Made by a program: the position numbers and the translations under genes. A stretch of 64,000 bases of DNA from the NCBI RefSeq assembly GCF_008831285.2, contig NC_045143.1, positions 23,874,302 to 23,938,301 of the forward strand, written 5' to 3'. This DNA comes from Nymphaea colorata (Eukaryota; Streptophyta; Magnoliopsida; Nymphaeales; Nymphaeaceae). The notes below the pieces were generated by a model. It had not been told where the DNA came from. It did not search any database and saw nothing but the letters and a program-made list of their open reading frames with translations. Below are positions 22,790 through 35,884 of the stretch, one piece after another. Position 1 is the first letter of the stretch. Each line of letters starts with the position of its first letter.

Positions 22790-24702
22790 ACCAAAACATG
22801 CTCACAATTAATACATATACATAGATGAAACAACAAATATAAATGAATTTAAATACAATAGCCTAAATTCCATCACAAGGTACCAGTGCAACATTAATAT
22901 CCAATCTTTGGATTGAAATATTAACTGCAAGTGGTATTCTTGGTCGACAATGAATATAGATAAGTAGCCCTGCCAAATAACAAGCTCATCTTTGGATTGA
23001 CTCACTATTCACATGGAAACCTAAAAATTATCATATATTCATTGCCCTGTATGCTTAAACCTGACCAAGCATCAATCATCATTTCGGTTGATCATTTTCT
23101 GCATGGTTTAAGTATACTATCATCTAATGTTCGAAACAGACAAATTCATACAACAGAGGTCACTTTGGTGATATAAAGTATAAATCTACTCATTTTGAAC
23201 AATAGACATAGCCAAAGATCAAATTCATAATCCAAATATTCATCCACGGTACACCCACAATTTTAATAACATGCAAAACATGATACATATATTAAAATTC
23301 ATATACAAAATTGCCTTGAATCCAAAACCAAATGATTCAATAAAATAGGCCCAAAAGAGTCTAAAATTTTATAAATCGATACCATAATTGTACTTAAGTG
23401 GGTCAAGAACCACTGAATCGACCTTAAAATGGCCCGTATCATTCTTAAACCGCAACTAAAACACCAACATAGCCCTAAATAGGGCTGAACCGGTTTAAAA
23501 ATTGGACGAACTGGTAAAAAATAAACCGAATCGGTTCCAAAACCCATTGAACCAGTTGAAAAATGGCTAAAATCAGTTCTGAAACTGAATGAATCGGTTT
23601 GAAAATCCCTGAATCGGTTCGAAAATCAACTGAATCGGTTCCGAAAAGCATGAATAGGTTTGAAAATCAACTGAACCGGTCTGAAAAACAATTGAACTGG
23701 TCTTAAAATCAAGTGAACCGGTCTGAAAATCAACCGAATTGGTTTTGAAAAGCACGAACCGGTTCTGAATCGAGTCGAATCGGTCTTAAACCGAATGAAC
23801 CGGTTCGATTCTCATTAGGATCGGTTTTAAAAAAGAACCGTTTTACAAAGTTTAAACCGTATGGATATGGTTCGGGTTCGACATGACCCGATCTGGATCC
23901 GAAAATCCATATTTTCAAAATTTAAACCATATGGATACGGGTCGGGTCCGATGACCTGACTCAGATCCCGAAGAATCGTATGGATACGGGCTGGTTTGAC
24001 ATGACCCGACCGGGATATGAAAGAACTGTAATGATACGGGTCGGTCCAACATGACCCGACCCGGATCCGAAAACTTTAACTTAAGCAGGGGCAGCAAATT
24101 TTTTTTTTTTTTAAAATCTTTATGGATCCGGGTTGGGTCAGGACAGCTCCACCGTTCGCCTACCGAACGGCAGGAGAACGGTGGAATGCCATTGGCATGC
24201 CACCCAGAGACCTTGGGTGGGCGCCGACGGGTCGCACGGCGCCGTCCGGCGATGGGAAACTCGCCGGACCGTCATCGAACGGAATCGTGCGAAGATGGGT
24301 GCTTGCCTTTCTCTTGCACCTCTTCCTGTTCCTTCAAAAATGAAGGTGGACACGCCTCACGGTAGGTGAACGAACCGGCGGTCGCCGCCCGCCCTTCTAG
24401 CCATAACGGCCGGCCCCGACCGTTGCCCCTCCCTGTTCCTTTGTCTGTGGTTGCGACGAAAGCCCGATGGCTTCCATCGTCCACAACAGAAGCCCGACGG
24501 CCATAGCACCTCCCTTTGCTTCTTTCTCTGGTTGCAACGGAAGCCCGACAGCTTCCATCGCCCACGCCCGTGGGCGATGCAAGCCGTCGCCCCCTTTTCA
24601 ATTTTTTTTTTAAAAATCTTACAGCTGAAGAAAGAGGAAGATCCGAAAGGGAAGAACACATAAAAATTTATCCAAAAATTCAACGATTCAACAATGAACA
24701 CA
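22790..24702 (-). other. Long repeat-rich leader of the minus-strand Copia
   Basis: This noncoding stretch lies between primer site and gag. From about 23480 to 23870 degenerate units of roughly 22-26 bp carry variants of GAACCGGTTCGAAAATC; from 23870 to 24070 another series carries GGATACGGGTCGGGT and ATGACCCGAC. A GC-rich part (24130-24600) contains an about 85-bp duplication around AGCCCGATGGCTTCCATCG. T tracts occur near 24097 and 24601. Confidence 0.6.
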
Positions 24703-24718
24703 GGGCTCTGATACCAAT
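24703..24718 (-). promoter_or_regulatory. Primer-binding site of the minus-strand Copia
   Basis: The minus strand reads TTGGTATCAGAGC, the initiator-Met tRNA type, a few bases inside the right LTR. This fixes the orientation and makes the right LTR the 5' LTR. Confidence 0.85.
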
Positions 24719-24721
24719 TGA

Positions 24722-25178
24722 TGGGAGATTTTCCTCATGCATACACAAAACGAATATGCCCTAAACAAGGTCATGTTCATGCTAAATCATTGAATCAAAA
24801 CCTTAACTGTAGCGGAAGCGTACCTGTATCCATCTGAACAACACAGACGGTAGATCGCAGTAGAATCATTTAGGGTATGTGCGGCGCACATACGGTCTCT
24901 CTCAGATGGAGAAGAGACAACCCTAGAAACAATGTTTAAAGCAACCGTTGCCCGACCCCAGGGACCGCTACCCTTTTATATCAAGAGCAATTACAGATTC
25001 AACCCATCAAAGAGTCCGTAATTGCGTACAAGTATCTATACATTGTAAAATACCTCATACCATATAAAATTATGTAATATCCCAAAACACAATCACTTAA
25101 GTAGATATTTACATTAAGACATTCATAATGTCTGAAAGTCCTCATTGACATATGCCGGCCCACCAAATGATCCTTACA
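24722..25178 (-). repeat. 5' LTR of the minus-strand Copia
   Basis: This is the second 457-bp LTR, ending TCCTTACA on the plus strand as the left one does. Confidence 0.88.
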
Positions 25179-25375
25179 ACAACTGCCCGTCCCATTCCTT
25201 GACATCGACAAGCCTGCTGGTCCTCTGCCATTCCAATGGAGGTGCCATGGGCTCGCTAGCATTGGAGAATGGCACCGGCAGCCGTTGATGGTGGTGGAAC
25301 TTTGAGAGAGAGGGGGAGTTAGGAAAGGGAAGAGAAAGGGGAGGGAGAGAGAAGTGAGAAAAAAACAAATTAATA

Positions 25376-25432
25376 AATGGACAATGTGAGGTAAAGATCG
25401 GACGGCTCTGATCAGCTGTCCATTTGACACAC
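25376..25432 (-). repeat. Inverted relative of the 107-bp dispersed repeat
   Basis: TAAATGGACA, GATCGGACGGCTCTGATC and CTGTCCATTTGAC occur in the order expected for an inverted, diverged copy of the unit at 18173-18279. A GA-rich block precedes it, as a CT-rich block follows the unit at 18 kb. Confidence 0.55.
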
Positions 25433-25439
25433 ATACACT

Positions 25440-28400
25440 CGGACAGCGTGAGGTAAAGATCATGCTTTACTGCATGATGGGTGTTGGATCTGAAGAGAAT
25501 TGGCGAAAAAAAGTGGATGCTATGGGATTTCGGTCATTTCCAGCTCTTTCATATTTCTAAAAGGCACAAGGAAAGATAGCAGCCCCAAAGACACCGAAGA
25601 GGTTAGAGGTGAATTAAGGCCCACAAACTTCACTATCATTTTGTCTCATAAAATTTCATCTTCAGTGTTAATATGTTAATTTGGCAGAAAATAATTAACA
25701 TATACTCAAACTTCTTATTTCCAACAAGACTAGCAATTAAGGAAGAGAGAGTATTCAGATTCAATATAAAAGTAATGGCATGAACGCTACTTATTTCAGT
25801 TCTTCCTTAATGAAAACAATAACGAAACCACATTGAAGAAATGAGAGAAACTTGTCTACATCTCTCTGGTAAATTATGGAGAAAAAAAACTTATGTGCTT
25901 TAAGGGACTAAGTTGAGATGAACTGAAGAAAACAAGACCTCATATGGATAATGAAATCACTGAAAATGCATATGGAAAGCTGGACTGCATAAATGGAAAG
26001 ATCTTAGTTGGCATCAAAAACTTATATTGCCTTAAGATCACAAAATGCACGGATTGAAATGAGATAACATCTTTTATCAAAGAAGATCCCAGTATATATA
26101 ATTTATGCAAGGATGATATAACATACAGAGATGTATACAACAAGCAGGATTGCATTTTTTTATGCAAATATATTATTCAATTAATAAAGGAATAGGGGCC
26201 TACATTAATGCATGTTTAATACTATTTATTCCTCTATTAACATTCCTCCATTAACACTTGTTTATGGCACTCAGCTCTTCCAATAAAGGAACTACAGAAA
26301 CAGAACCTTCCATGAACAATTTCAGTACTGTTTCAGCAAGTTCAGTTGCATGGTGGAATGCAGTATGATGAACTAAGTTACCTTAGATCCTTATCTGAAA
26401 GAAATCCATGTAACCAGCGGTCCTTTTTTCTTTTCTTTTTTTGTTAAACCAGGAAAGGGAAAAACGTTCAATTGATTGCATATTTATTGACTAGATAGAA
26501 TACGGAGTGGACATCGGGCCGGGCCGGACTGGCCCAATTTGAAGCCGGGCCCGGGTCCCATTTTGGGCAGTTCAGGCCTAGGCCTGACCAACTTGGACTG
26601 GGCCTGGGCCTAGTCTGGCCTGGTTCATTTTCATGGGCAAGGCCCAGCCCAAAAGCCTGACCGGCCCTAGTCCCTCGGGCTTGAGAACATTGGGCATAAC
26701 AAATGAGTAGAATGGCTGAGGGAGTTATTTGATGATGGTGTCCATTGACATTGAATGATGAAAATAAAGATGCAAAGAAATTTACAAATGAAAGAAAAAT
26801 TTCTAGATAGTGAAAACCCTTTATGCACATTACAATGTATTCTTTGGGAATGTTGTTCATATGACTCTTGTAATGTCAGAATTACAGGTACATATTTGTA
26901 CAAAGTTACGACAACCCAATTGCTCTTGTGACAGGGTTAAGAAGTATTTTCTCTTTGTATGGACTCACAATGGTGCCAAACAAGTTAACTCAATGCACAC
27001 AAAGCCAAGGTGCCAAACAAGTGCTAAGTTCATATCGGTGATGTTTATCCACGGCAAGCCTCAACTTGTGCAGGATCAGCTGGTTGGTGCATGTGATCTA
27101 GTCGAGGACTGAGTTCTCCCATTAAGTTTGACCAGTCATACCAATCAGTTGCAAGTGTGTAGATCAATAGTATGTTCATCTTAACAATGATGTCTGACAG
27201 CTTTAGAATAATGATGTTGTAACTATGTTTTATCTAGCAATACAAGACTTCACTTCAAGCGTCAGGGCACTTGCAAAGATGGAGTTCTCAAATTCAATCA
27301 CATCAGCAGTCATATGGGACGCCTAACAAGTTGGGCCATACATTTAATCTTGTGAAAATTATCAGCATAGTAACTATAATATATTGAGATCAAGATGAAG
27401 AGTTTTAATTTGGAACCACTTTACTAAGATAAAAGGAGTGGTTTGTGTTCGATCAAATAGGTGGCCTTTATAAGTTGGCTGCATTCGTGATCATATGGTT
27501 AGATTTAGCATTGAAGGCCTACAATCTGAACAGCAGGCTGGAATCTGAATCCAGATCCAATTTGAATCTGCCAATGCTATATTGGTCGAACATGAATCAG
27601 AGCAGTAAAAGAAAGTCACTCATATGCCAAAGTAGCAAGGGCTTCTATCTATTTTCATCTGAATTCAAGCGAGGGCATAACTTGTCTTATGGTCTGATCG
27701 ATTTAGATGAGCAACACTACACAAAACCAGTTTGGTGAACATATGAGTGTGAAGTTACCAGTAGTATTTGAAATCAGATATGAAATGATTGATACTTTTG
27801 CAGCCACATTATAAGCAATGGGAAAAGAACATAACAACATAGAAGAATTTGCATAAATATGTAAAAATTTCAACAAGACCACAAAACAAAGATAAAACTG
27901 AACACTGGGAAAGGATAGATTGTATTTGCAGCAAAGCCATAGAGATACTATACCATAGAGATTGCCTGTTGGAATCACAAGCTGGTAGATGTATGCTTTG
28001 GTTTCAGCAGAAAATCTGCTGTGAAATCCAAAGAGGCTGACTCTTTAGTAGACTTACTTCAGCCACATGAACATTAACTTACATGATTGATAGAACTCTT
28101 TTGGGTAATACATCATGGCTATCTTAAAATTTATTAAAGCAGCCTGACGTCAAGACAAATGAAAGGCTTGTACTTAACAAAATAAAACTATCCGATACAA
28201 GGTTCAATAAAATCTGTGAAGTTCATACAACATATATATAGAACACTCATTGACAACAGAAATGACATCTTTTAGGTCACTATGGTCTCTGCAATAGAAT
28301 CAGAAAACATCAGAGAGAAACTAACTGCTCCACAAACTAAACTAAAGAACAGCCTGTGAAGAAACTGAACACTAGACCGAAAAAGAGAAAAAGCCCTTCT

Positions 28401-28950
28401 AAGTATCCAAAGCCTCTAGATAAAGCAAAACCAGAGCAAGACTCAAAACGAGAAGGAAATGATGATCCCAACTTGGTGGAAATGTTTATTTAAGGAACTA
28501 ACCACAGATACCATGATGAATATGAAGAACATGAATGAAACTTGAATGATATACTTTTTTATTAAAAATAAACTATTTCATTATTGTATTTTGAATATTT
28601 CTTGTAAACAATTGCTTAAATCAATGAAAAAATTGCTCTATATGGTTTGGTTAATCAAATGATTCAGTGAACAAAAGACTTCATAACATGAAAAGAAAAA
28701 CATGTATGATCATAAATAGCAACATCACACCTGCAAAGTCAACAAAAAAATAATAAGTATCACACACTCTCCCAAACTTAAATGTGCACATACTCTAGCT
28801 GTCAGATCTTCTAGCTTCACTTCAAAATCATTTGTTGAACATCCTATTCATAAGACAACATAAAAAGAAAAATAATTGATTTGGCATTAAAAAACCTATA
28901 TATAATAGATATCAAACTGTGTATATATGGTACAAGTTCAAATTCAATTA
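25440..28950. other. Unassigned AT-rich DNA with a GGCC-rich patch
   Basis: I see no supported gene. At about 26510-26700 there is a conspicuous patch of GGGCC/GGCCC words (for example CGGGCCGGGCCGGACTGG), of the kind found near the ends of plant hAT elements, but no terminal repeat pair or transposase was recognised. The modest open frames at 26810-27112 and 27445-27738 have no recognisable motifs. Confidence 0.45.
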
Positions 28951-28979
28951 ATTATATTGTACCTATGATGCAGGAAATT

Positions 28980-30200
28980 AACTTCCATGCATACCTCTCA
29001 TCATTGTCAAATTTCTCAAACACTTGCTTGTAATTGTCGGTTTTCTATTGCTAGTTGTTCATTATCTTTTTAGAGATCGTCTATTTTCTTCTCTAAATAG
29101 TCAATCCTTCTTTTTGCTAGCATAGATTCTTTTATTAATTCAATCTTTGTTCTTCTTCTCCAATAACTTGTGCAAAAATATCATCATCAGTCACAATTGA
29201 TCGTCTATCTAAATGGGCTAGTCTCTCCATGAATTCAACCTGTAAAACTAAATTTTCCTAGATAATGCATCATTAGACATGGATATAAATAGTTAAAATA
29301 AGTTGACAAAGCTTACAGCTATTTGAGCAAACTTTGATCAATATATTCACCATTCCTCATATGTGTTCTCATGAAAATTTCAATTCTACGTGGCTCTAAT
29401 CCATATTCTTTCTCTGTCATCTAACATATACAAACACAAAATAAAATATTTCTTTTACAATAATGAATAAATAAATAAAACGTAAAGTTTAATAAAATTT
29501 GTCAACTACCCTTTCTTCACGAACACTTGTAAGGCTTTTGCTGCCCCTAGTATGAGGATACTTTTGTTTTGCATGACTATCTGTATTTTTCTTACACAGT
29601 TTCTTCAATGAAAAAAAAAGACAACATGTTAATAGTACATATTGCATAAGTAAAGGTAAATTCACTTATTATACCTTCCTTCATCAGAGTTCCAAAATTC
29701 TACAAGTAAAGTAATCCCTCTTAAGTGTACACTTCCATTCTCTCCATTGTTTTCCAAGAGTTTTAAGCATCCACCTCTTAATATACTTATGAATCTTGAA
29801 TTTTTCCTGCATAATAAAGATTAAGAAATTTTTATTTAAAATAAAAAACATCTATAGAATCATAAACTATACCTTGACACAATGTCTTATGTCTCTTTTG
29901 TATCTCTTTTACATCTGCTTCCTAGTTTTGTATGTAAGAGGTGCTAAATGACCATCTCGTACAAGTAGTCGCACATACTTGGATAATGTACTTGCATTTT
30001 TCACCAATAGGTTGACCAAGGTAATTGTAGGGTACCTTAAGTTTTTCACCATCACACAACTTCATTACCTTCAAAACACGATTTGGTCTATACTTTCTTA
30101 TTTCTTGAGTGCCTTGCTCTATTCAAATATACGTGATAATAATATCAAAATAAAAAAATATGAGAATGACAATAGTTTGCAATAATTTTAAAAATTCATG
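28980..30200 (-). pseudogene. Second CACTA protein remnant (Transposase_24 type)
   Basis: The minus strand reads KFKIHKYIKRWMLKTLGKQW (about 29790), then NTDSHAKQKYPHTRGSKSL (about 29570) and VREERV, the motif order of Transposase_24. Further left an E/K/Q-rich coiled-coil-like stretch lies near 29040-29130. Splice sites were not resolved. Confidence 0.65.
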
Positions 30201-30611
30201 TCATAATTGGGCATGCCAATAGACGAAGACTCTCCATGGGCTACTTCTACAATAGAGACAGCTGTAGCTTTCGTTTATGAGGAATCTAGGCTAGGAACTT
30301 GATATTGAAGTTAAACATAGAGCAATCGATCAAATGTTGATTTAAACAAAAGCAAAATCAAAACAACATAAACAACACAAAACAAAACTGAGCTACTTGA
30401 TGTTAGCATTAATTTCAATATGGTATTTGACAACATTATTCAGTATTTTCAACTTCTCTAAATTCTTGATTACAATCAAAATTTCCATTAACAGTTGTTC
30501 TAGAAATGCCTGTTCCAACCCAAGCATCTTCATCGTCTTTGGTTGTGTTAGCATTCAAATAGACATTGTAGGACTAAGTATCCAAGTATATGTTGACATC
30601 ACTAGTATTTG

Positions 30612-33600
30612 TTAGGCTTCTTCTACAAACATGTCATTGCACATATTGAAAAGTTCTCTGGGGACCATCTTGATAACCACTTCCAAATCTGAATCAGTAG
30701 GATTGTTTACATAAAATACTTGTTCTACTTGTGATGCTAATACAACATGTTCATTACCCATACGAGTGTGAGACATATTCTCAAGTGTAAAACCCATCTC
30801 ATCCTTTTTAATGTCTCTATGTGAGCCGAGAACATCGAACCAATCACACGAATGTAACATACTTCATCTTAGCACTATATTCTAATTCAATAATGTCCTT
30901 TAGGACACCATAATAAGTAACATCTCCATACACAGGATGTTTATCTTTAGCACTTGAAAAACTTGATGTTCGGGCATTGACAACAACACCACTGTTTTGG
31001 ATTTTCTCATTTAATTCTCTATCTTTTGTGTGGAATCTAAACCCTTTAATAATGAACCAACTAAATCTTTTTGCAATTCTATGAGGTTGTTGAGAGGGCC
31101 ACACAAGTTCTTTAGTAACTTGATTAGATCCAATTGTAGGTAATTTTTGAACCTATATGAAGAATATGATGATTAATAAAAAATTGACATGTTTATTGAT
31201 GATTGTGCCATATATGTCGTACATTTACGTACATGCATTTCAAATCAATAAACAAATAAATTTTTATGGATATTTTTTATATTATGGATGTTGTGTCGAA
31301 GTTGCATTCTTAGTAGTTAAAGATGTTTCCTACATAAAAATTAACGTGTTTAACAAATGTTAGATATTTAACTTGATAGTTGATATGAGAAATGTAAATT
31401 TGACGAAAAAATGTGACTTACTTGATGAAGGGTGAAACACAAGCACTATTGAATAACACATATTGATGTGCTTGTCATATGGGAGTTTTGTCTCATGTGA
31501 AAATCTCATTTTTTCTTAAAACACACTTTTGTAATATCATAGAAGCTTAATTTTCTTCTATGCATGCAATATAATCATTTTTTTACTGGTTAAATCTTGT
31601 TTGAATATTTTTCAAATATCTAAGCACCCCTCAGCTTTATATCCTTCAACAATAGAACCTTCTGGATGACTCTTGTTGTGTACATATGACTTAACTGTAT
31701 GTAAGTATATGTTAATTGAAAAGATTCTATTCAAAATAAACAATAAAAAATAATAATTGTTTTTGATACCAAAAAGTTGGATTAAGACATCACCTCTCAA
31801 TAGGATACATTTATCGATATTGATCTGGTCTGCCCAATTTTGCCTCTGTTGCTAAATGAATTGGTAAATAAACCATGATATCAAAAAATTCTAGTGGGAA
31901 AATTTTTTCCAAGTAACACAATGTTAATGCTATTTGATCTTTCAATAATTTCATTTCTCGCTCCTGTCCAACTTTAGTACACAAGTCCTTAAAGAACCCA
32001 CATATCTATGAGTGCAAAACTGACATTCTTGGGCATTGATTTGTGAACAGTCAATGGTAGAAACTGGTGCATCAAGATATGATAATAATGTCTTTTAAGT
32101 CCTGAAATATTGTGTCTTTGCAATTAAACACTACATGATATATTTGCTGAATAATTGTCTAGCACTTTTATATTCTGGAAGACACTACAAAAGATATCCT
32201 TTTCATTTTTACTCATATTAAAGCATGCGGAGGCAACTTCACTTTATGTATTCCAATGGCTTGTGGTTGAAGATTGTGTCTTATATTCATATCCCTTAAG
32301 TCCAAATGAGCATTTAAATTGTCTTTAGTTTTCCCACCCACATCCAATGGTGTGACAACTATTTTTCACATAGATTTTTTTCAATATGCATCACGTCCAA
32401 ATTGTGACAAAGTAAGTTATCTTTTCAGTATGTCACGCTAAAAAAAATGCTCTTCTTCTTCCATATATGGCAATGACATGCTTGAGGAATGTTTTTCTTC
32501 TTTTTCCAAGTCTGTTCTCACTATGTGCCACCTGATTGAGTACATTAGATCTTGAAAGAGAAACTAGCAAAGGCCTCATTTCGATGTTGCCATCAAAACA
32601 TCGACTATGAAATCGATAATGGTGATCTATTGGAAGGAATCTTTAATGACCCATGTAACACCTTTTGTGACTACTTTTTAATGAATAGTAACACGTATCT
32701 TTGTGACAATTAGGACAAGCTAAGTTCTCTTTTGTACTCCACCCTGATAAATTTGCATAAGCTGGAAAGTCATTAATTTCAAGTAAAGCCACACACATGA
32801 TAAATGTCTCTTTTTTTTATGCATCATATGTTTCCACACCATCTTCCCACAACTGCTTCAATTCATCTATCAATGATTGCAAAAACACATTAATGTCATT
32901 TGAAGGAGATCTTGGACCTAAAATGAGCAATGAAAGGATAATAAATGGTTGTTTCATGCATAACTGAGGTAGTAGCTTGTATGGAACAACAACAAGCCAT
33001 ATACTATATTTATAACTCATCATTCCTGTCGCTAGCCAACAAGCCTATATTATGAGGATCTATTGAAAAGATGGGTGCAATTGATGAAATGATTTCCAAG
33101 CTGGTGAATCTGCAGGATGTCTTAATATTCCATCATCTGTACAAACCTCATGATGCCATCTCACATCAGATGCAATTTTTCCTAACATGAAAATCCTTTG
33201 AAGTTGTGGTATTAGTGGAAAGTGGCGCAAGAACTTAGCATAGGCCATATGAACTTTTTTCAATGAAGTTGTTGGATCATCATGCTTATTTTCTACTGTT
33301 TTCCACCTTCAAGCCCCATAGATATCACATATTTCTTTGTTGCTAGATTCTTTCCAATAAAGCATGCAACCATTTGGACATGCATAAATCTTATTATAGT
33401 TAAGACTTACATCTGTAATAATTTTCTTGGCTTCATAAAATGATTTTTTGGCAACTTTGCACTTTTAGGAAGTGCCTCTTTCAACAACTTAAGAAGCATA
33501 GTAAATGACTTGTTGGTCCACCTATTGAGATATTTTATGTGAAAGAGTCGAATAAGAAAAGACAACTTAGAAAACCTCATATAATTTGTGTATCATTCTT

Positions 33601-34120
33601 CTTCAGCATCCCCAATTAGTTTAGGAAATGCATTGGCCTTCTTTCTATTTTCTTCATCTGCATCATTTGTGTGACTACTTTCTCCACCATTTTCATCCAT
33701 GACTCCACATATATCATTAATCACACATGACATATCATCCAATTCAAAATCATAATCAACATGACTATGTCTAGAAGATGGCAATGTAGCTTCACAGTGA
33801 AAATGACAATGTGTGTAGGTAGGACAAAATCCATCACATATCATGTGTGTATATGCATCACTTAAGAACTGGTACAAACACTTACTACGTTTGACACAAG
33901 GACAATTGATTCTACCATCCACATCAACATTTTTGCAATTGCAAAATCGAGGAACCTCTTAATGCCATTTGCATAGTTGTGACATGTCCTATTTCACAAA
34001 ATTCACTATTAGCAATTCATTAGGGCAATGAAGAAAATGTAACCAAAAATCTTATTTACAACAAATAGTTGAATATTGCCTACGCATTTGAATCCAACTT
34101 CTGTCATCCGTGTCATCCAT
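30612..34120 (-). pseudogene. CACTA transposase remnant (TPase-associated, Transposase_21, DUF4218, DUF4216)
   Basis: The probable start at 34120 reads MDDTDDRSWIQMRRQYST. The N-terminal domain continues with INCPCVKRSKCL and HMICDGFCPTYTHCHFHCEA (about 33860). NKIYACPNGCMLYWKESSN (about 33390), ASDVRWHHEVCTDDGILRHP (about 33160) and LIDELKQLWEDGVETYDA (about 32850) are followed by LDVMHIEKNL and GGKTKDNLNAHLDLRDM (about 32380-32290), all Transposase_21 hallmarks. DUF4218 reads LEKIFPLEFFDIMVYLPIHL at about 31870 and PEGSIVEGYKAEGCLDI at about 31640. DUF4216 reads NSGVVVNARTSSFSSAKD and VYGDVTYYGVLKDIIELEY (about 30990-30890), ending at 30612. Confidence 0.82.
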
Positions 34121-34197
34121 CTTCTATTTATAAGAAATCATTAATGAAAAAAATAATTATAAAAAAATAACATCACAATGACACATTAAGAATATAC

Positions 34198-34550
34198 TAA
34201 TGTTTGTTACTTGATGTACATAAACTAGAAGCATGCAGAACAGCCACCAAAAAATTATGACAACCCCCTTTCATTGTAAATGTCCATGAAAATTGGTCCA
34301 CAATAACTGAAGTGAGCCTTTGCTACTACAACAGATATTGTTAACACCATTAACTTGCCCTTTTCCACTACCCAATAATGTTTGTTACTTGATGTACATA
34401 AACTAGAAGCATGCAGAACAGCCACCAAAAAATTATGACAACCCCCTTTCATTGTAAATGTCCATGAAAATTGGTCCACAATAACTGAAGTGAGCCTTTG
34501 CTACAACATATATTGTTAACACCATTAACTTGCCCTTTTCCACTACCCAA
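34198..34550. repeat. 178-bp tandem duplication upstream of the CACTA transposase
   Basis: The sequence starting TAATGTTTGTTACTTGATG at 34198 recurs at 34376 almost unchanged; the second copy lacks a few bases in the CTACTACAACAG stretch. Near identity suggests a recent event. It may be subterminal repeat sequence of the CACTA element. Confidence 0.85.
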
Positions 34551-34988
34551 AAGCTTGGCTCCACTATGTGTACAAGTACAAAACAATCAACCTTGTTTTG
34601 ACCCCCTTCCTTTTCTTAGAGCTTGTTTTATGACATGCAGCCCCATGAGCAGATCAAACCCATGAGTAGCACAGGCTAAGGTGCTTCATGTTTTCTTGGT
34701 TTAATTGTTGCCATGTAAGAAAAATGGTATAAACGGATTTACCAATAACCATAAAGCAAGAAAAAATATTGTCTGCAGCAACCCATAGAAAGACATTGAC
34801 ATAAGAAAAAAGAGTAAAAGCAAAAGAACAAGCATGAGGACGCCAGTAAATGGAATTAGAGAACAAAAAAATTTCTATTTATCAATTTATGTATATCAGT
34901 TAGATTTTGGTTGTTCACTCTTATCTGGTCATTCAGCCCATCCAGGCTTTTCAGCATTTATATTTGTGATGAATCCAATAATTAGGAT

Positions 34989-35181
34989 TGTTAAATATTC
35001 TAGACAGTCGATTAGAGTGTTTTTGAAATATTAGGAAGTTGGAGTGTAGGTCTTTTAATATTATCTTATTTTGTTTAGACTAATATTGTAATTCTTGTAC
35101 CACCAGCCCTAATCTTTTAACTTTGAGATTAGGGTTACATTAATGATAATTTTTGGAGTTTCTCTCTCTCTGGTCATAACA
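34989..35181 (+). repeat. 5' LTR of the plus-strand Copia
   Basis: It is 193 bp, TG...CA. The bases following it, TGGTAACCAAGTAGG, occupy the primer-site position but do not match the initiator-Met type beyond the first five bases. Confidence 0.9.
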
Positions 35182-35884
35182 TGGTAACCAAGTAGGTTCT
35201 CTGGTGACTCTTCTCTCCAGCGTCTTCTTCTCTCTCGTCCTCTTACTGTCACCCATCTCTCTTCTCCTTTATCCATCAGTAGAGAGGCGTTAAGAGGATA
35301 GAGTCTGGTCATGCTGCATGGAGGAGGACCTAATCACGGCTATGTGGAAGGCATGATCAGATCCTCAAGTGGATCGTGCGAAGTAGAATTTCTTTACTAT
35401 TCGTGGATGTTGTTTAGTGTATTGAAGTTCACGGATGCCGTTTAAGGTGTGATCAGAGTCTACTGTTCGTGGATGCTGTTTAGAGGATTGCAGCAGAGTT
35501 GATATGCCATTTGTGGATGTTGTTTAAGGCTTGATTAGATTAGTGTGGAGTAGAATGGTGTACTGTACTAACATTGGAGCTACAGAAGTCATCGGCTATT
35601 CGTGTGGAGCAGAATTGTGGACTGATAGTTGTATGTGCAGTCATATGTGGGCCAACTAAAATTAGAGTTGCAGCAATCATCGGCTGAAACTGTAGTAATA
35701 TGTTATCTTCTCTTGTTCTACTATTCAGAATTGACCAAGGTCTCGTGATTACAAACTCCTCTTTGTTGCCTAGCTTATGATATTCTTATGATTTCAGTAG
35801 TCTCTAGAGATACTTTTCTCGATTGTAGTTGACTGCTGTTATATACTCATATATTGTGCGTAAAATTTTGTTTGGGATTTTACT

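Larger units (their letters stand above)
18666..25178 (-). mobile_element. Copia LTR retrotransposon with deleted integrase core, minus strand
   Basis: Two 457-bp LTRs (18666-19122 and 24722-25178, roughly 92% identical by eye) enclose a minus-strand element. Both LTRs begin TG and end CA. A primer site lies inside the right LTR and a purine-rich tract inside the left one, in the correct places. Gag, protease, reverse transcriptase and RNase H remain in Copia order, but the integrase core is missing. The five bases next to each end do not match (GCTCA and ACAAC), so no target duplication survives. The leader is unusually long, about 1.9 kb. Confidence 0.88.
28980..34120 (-). mobile_element. 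CACTA (En/Spm) transposon, decayed, minus strand
   Basis: The minus strand carries, from right to left, all usual blocks of a plant CACTA element: transposase-associated N-terminus, Transposase_21, DUF4218, DUF4216 and then a separate Transposase_24-type protein with a coiled coil. Stops and frameshifts occur throughout. The terminal CACTA repeats could not be located, so true boundaries are unknown. A 178-bp tandem duplication lies just upstream of the transposase start. Confidence 0.82.

Noticed and set aside
24703-24718. tRNA gene suggested by GCTCTGATACCA
   Set aside because: Only the 3' end of a tRNA is matched; it is the complement of an LTR primer-binding site.
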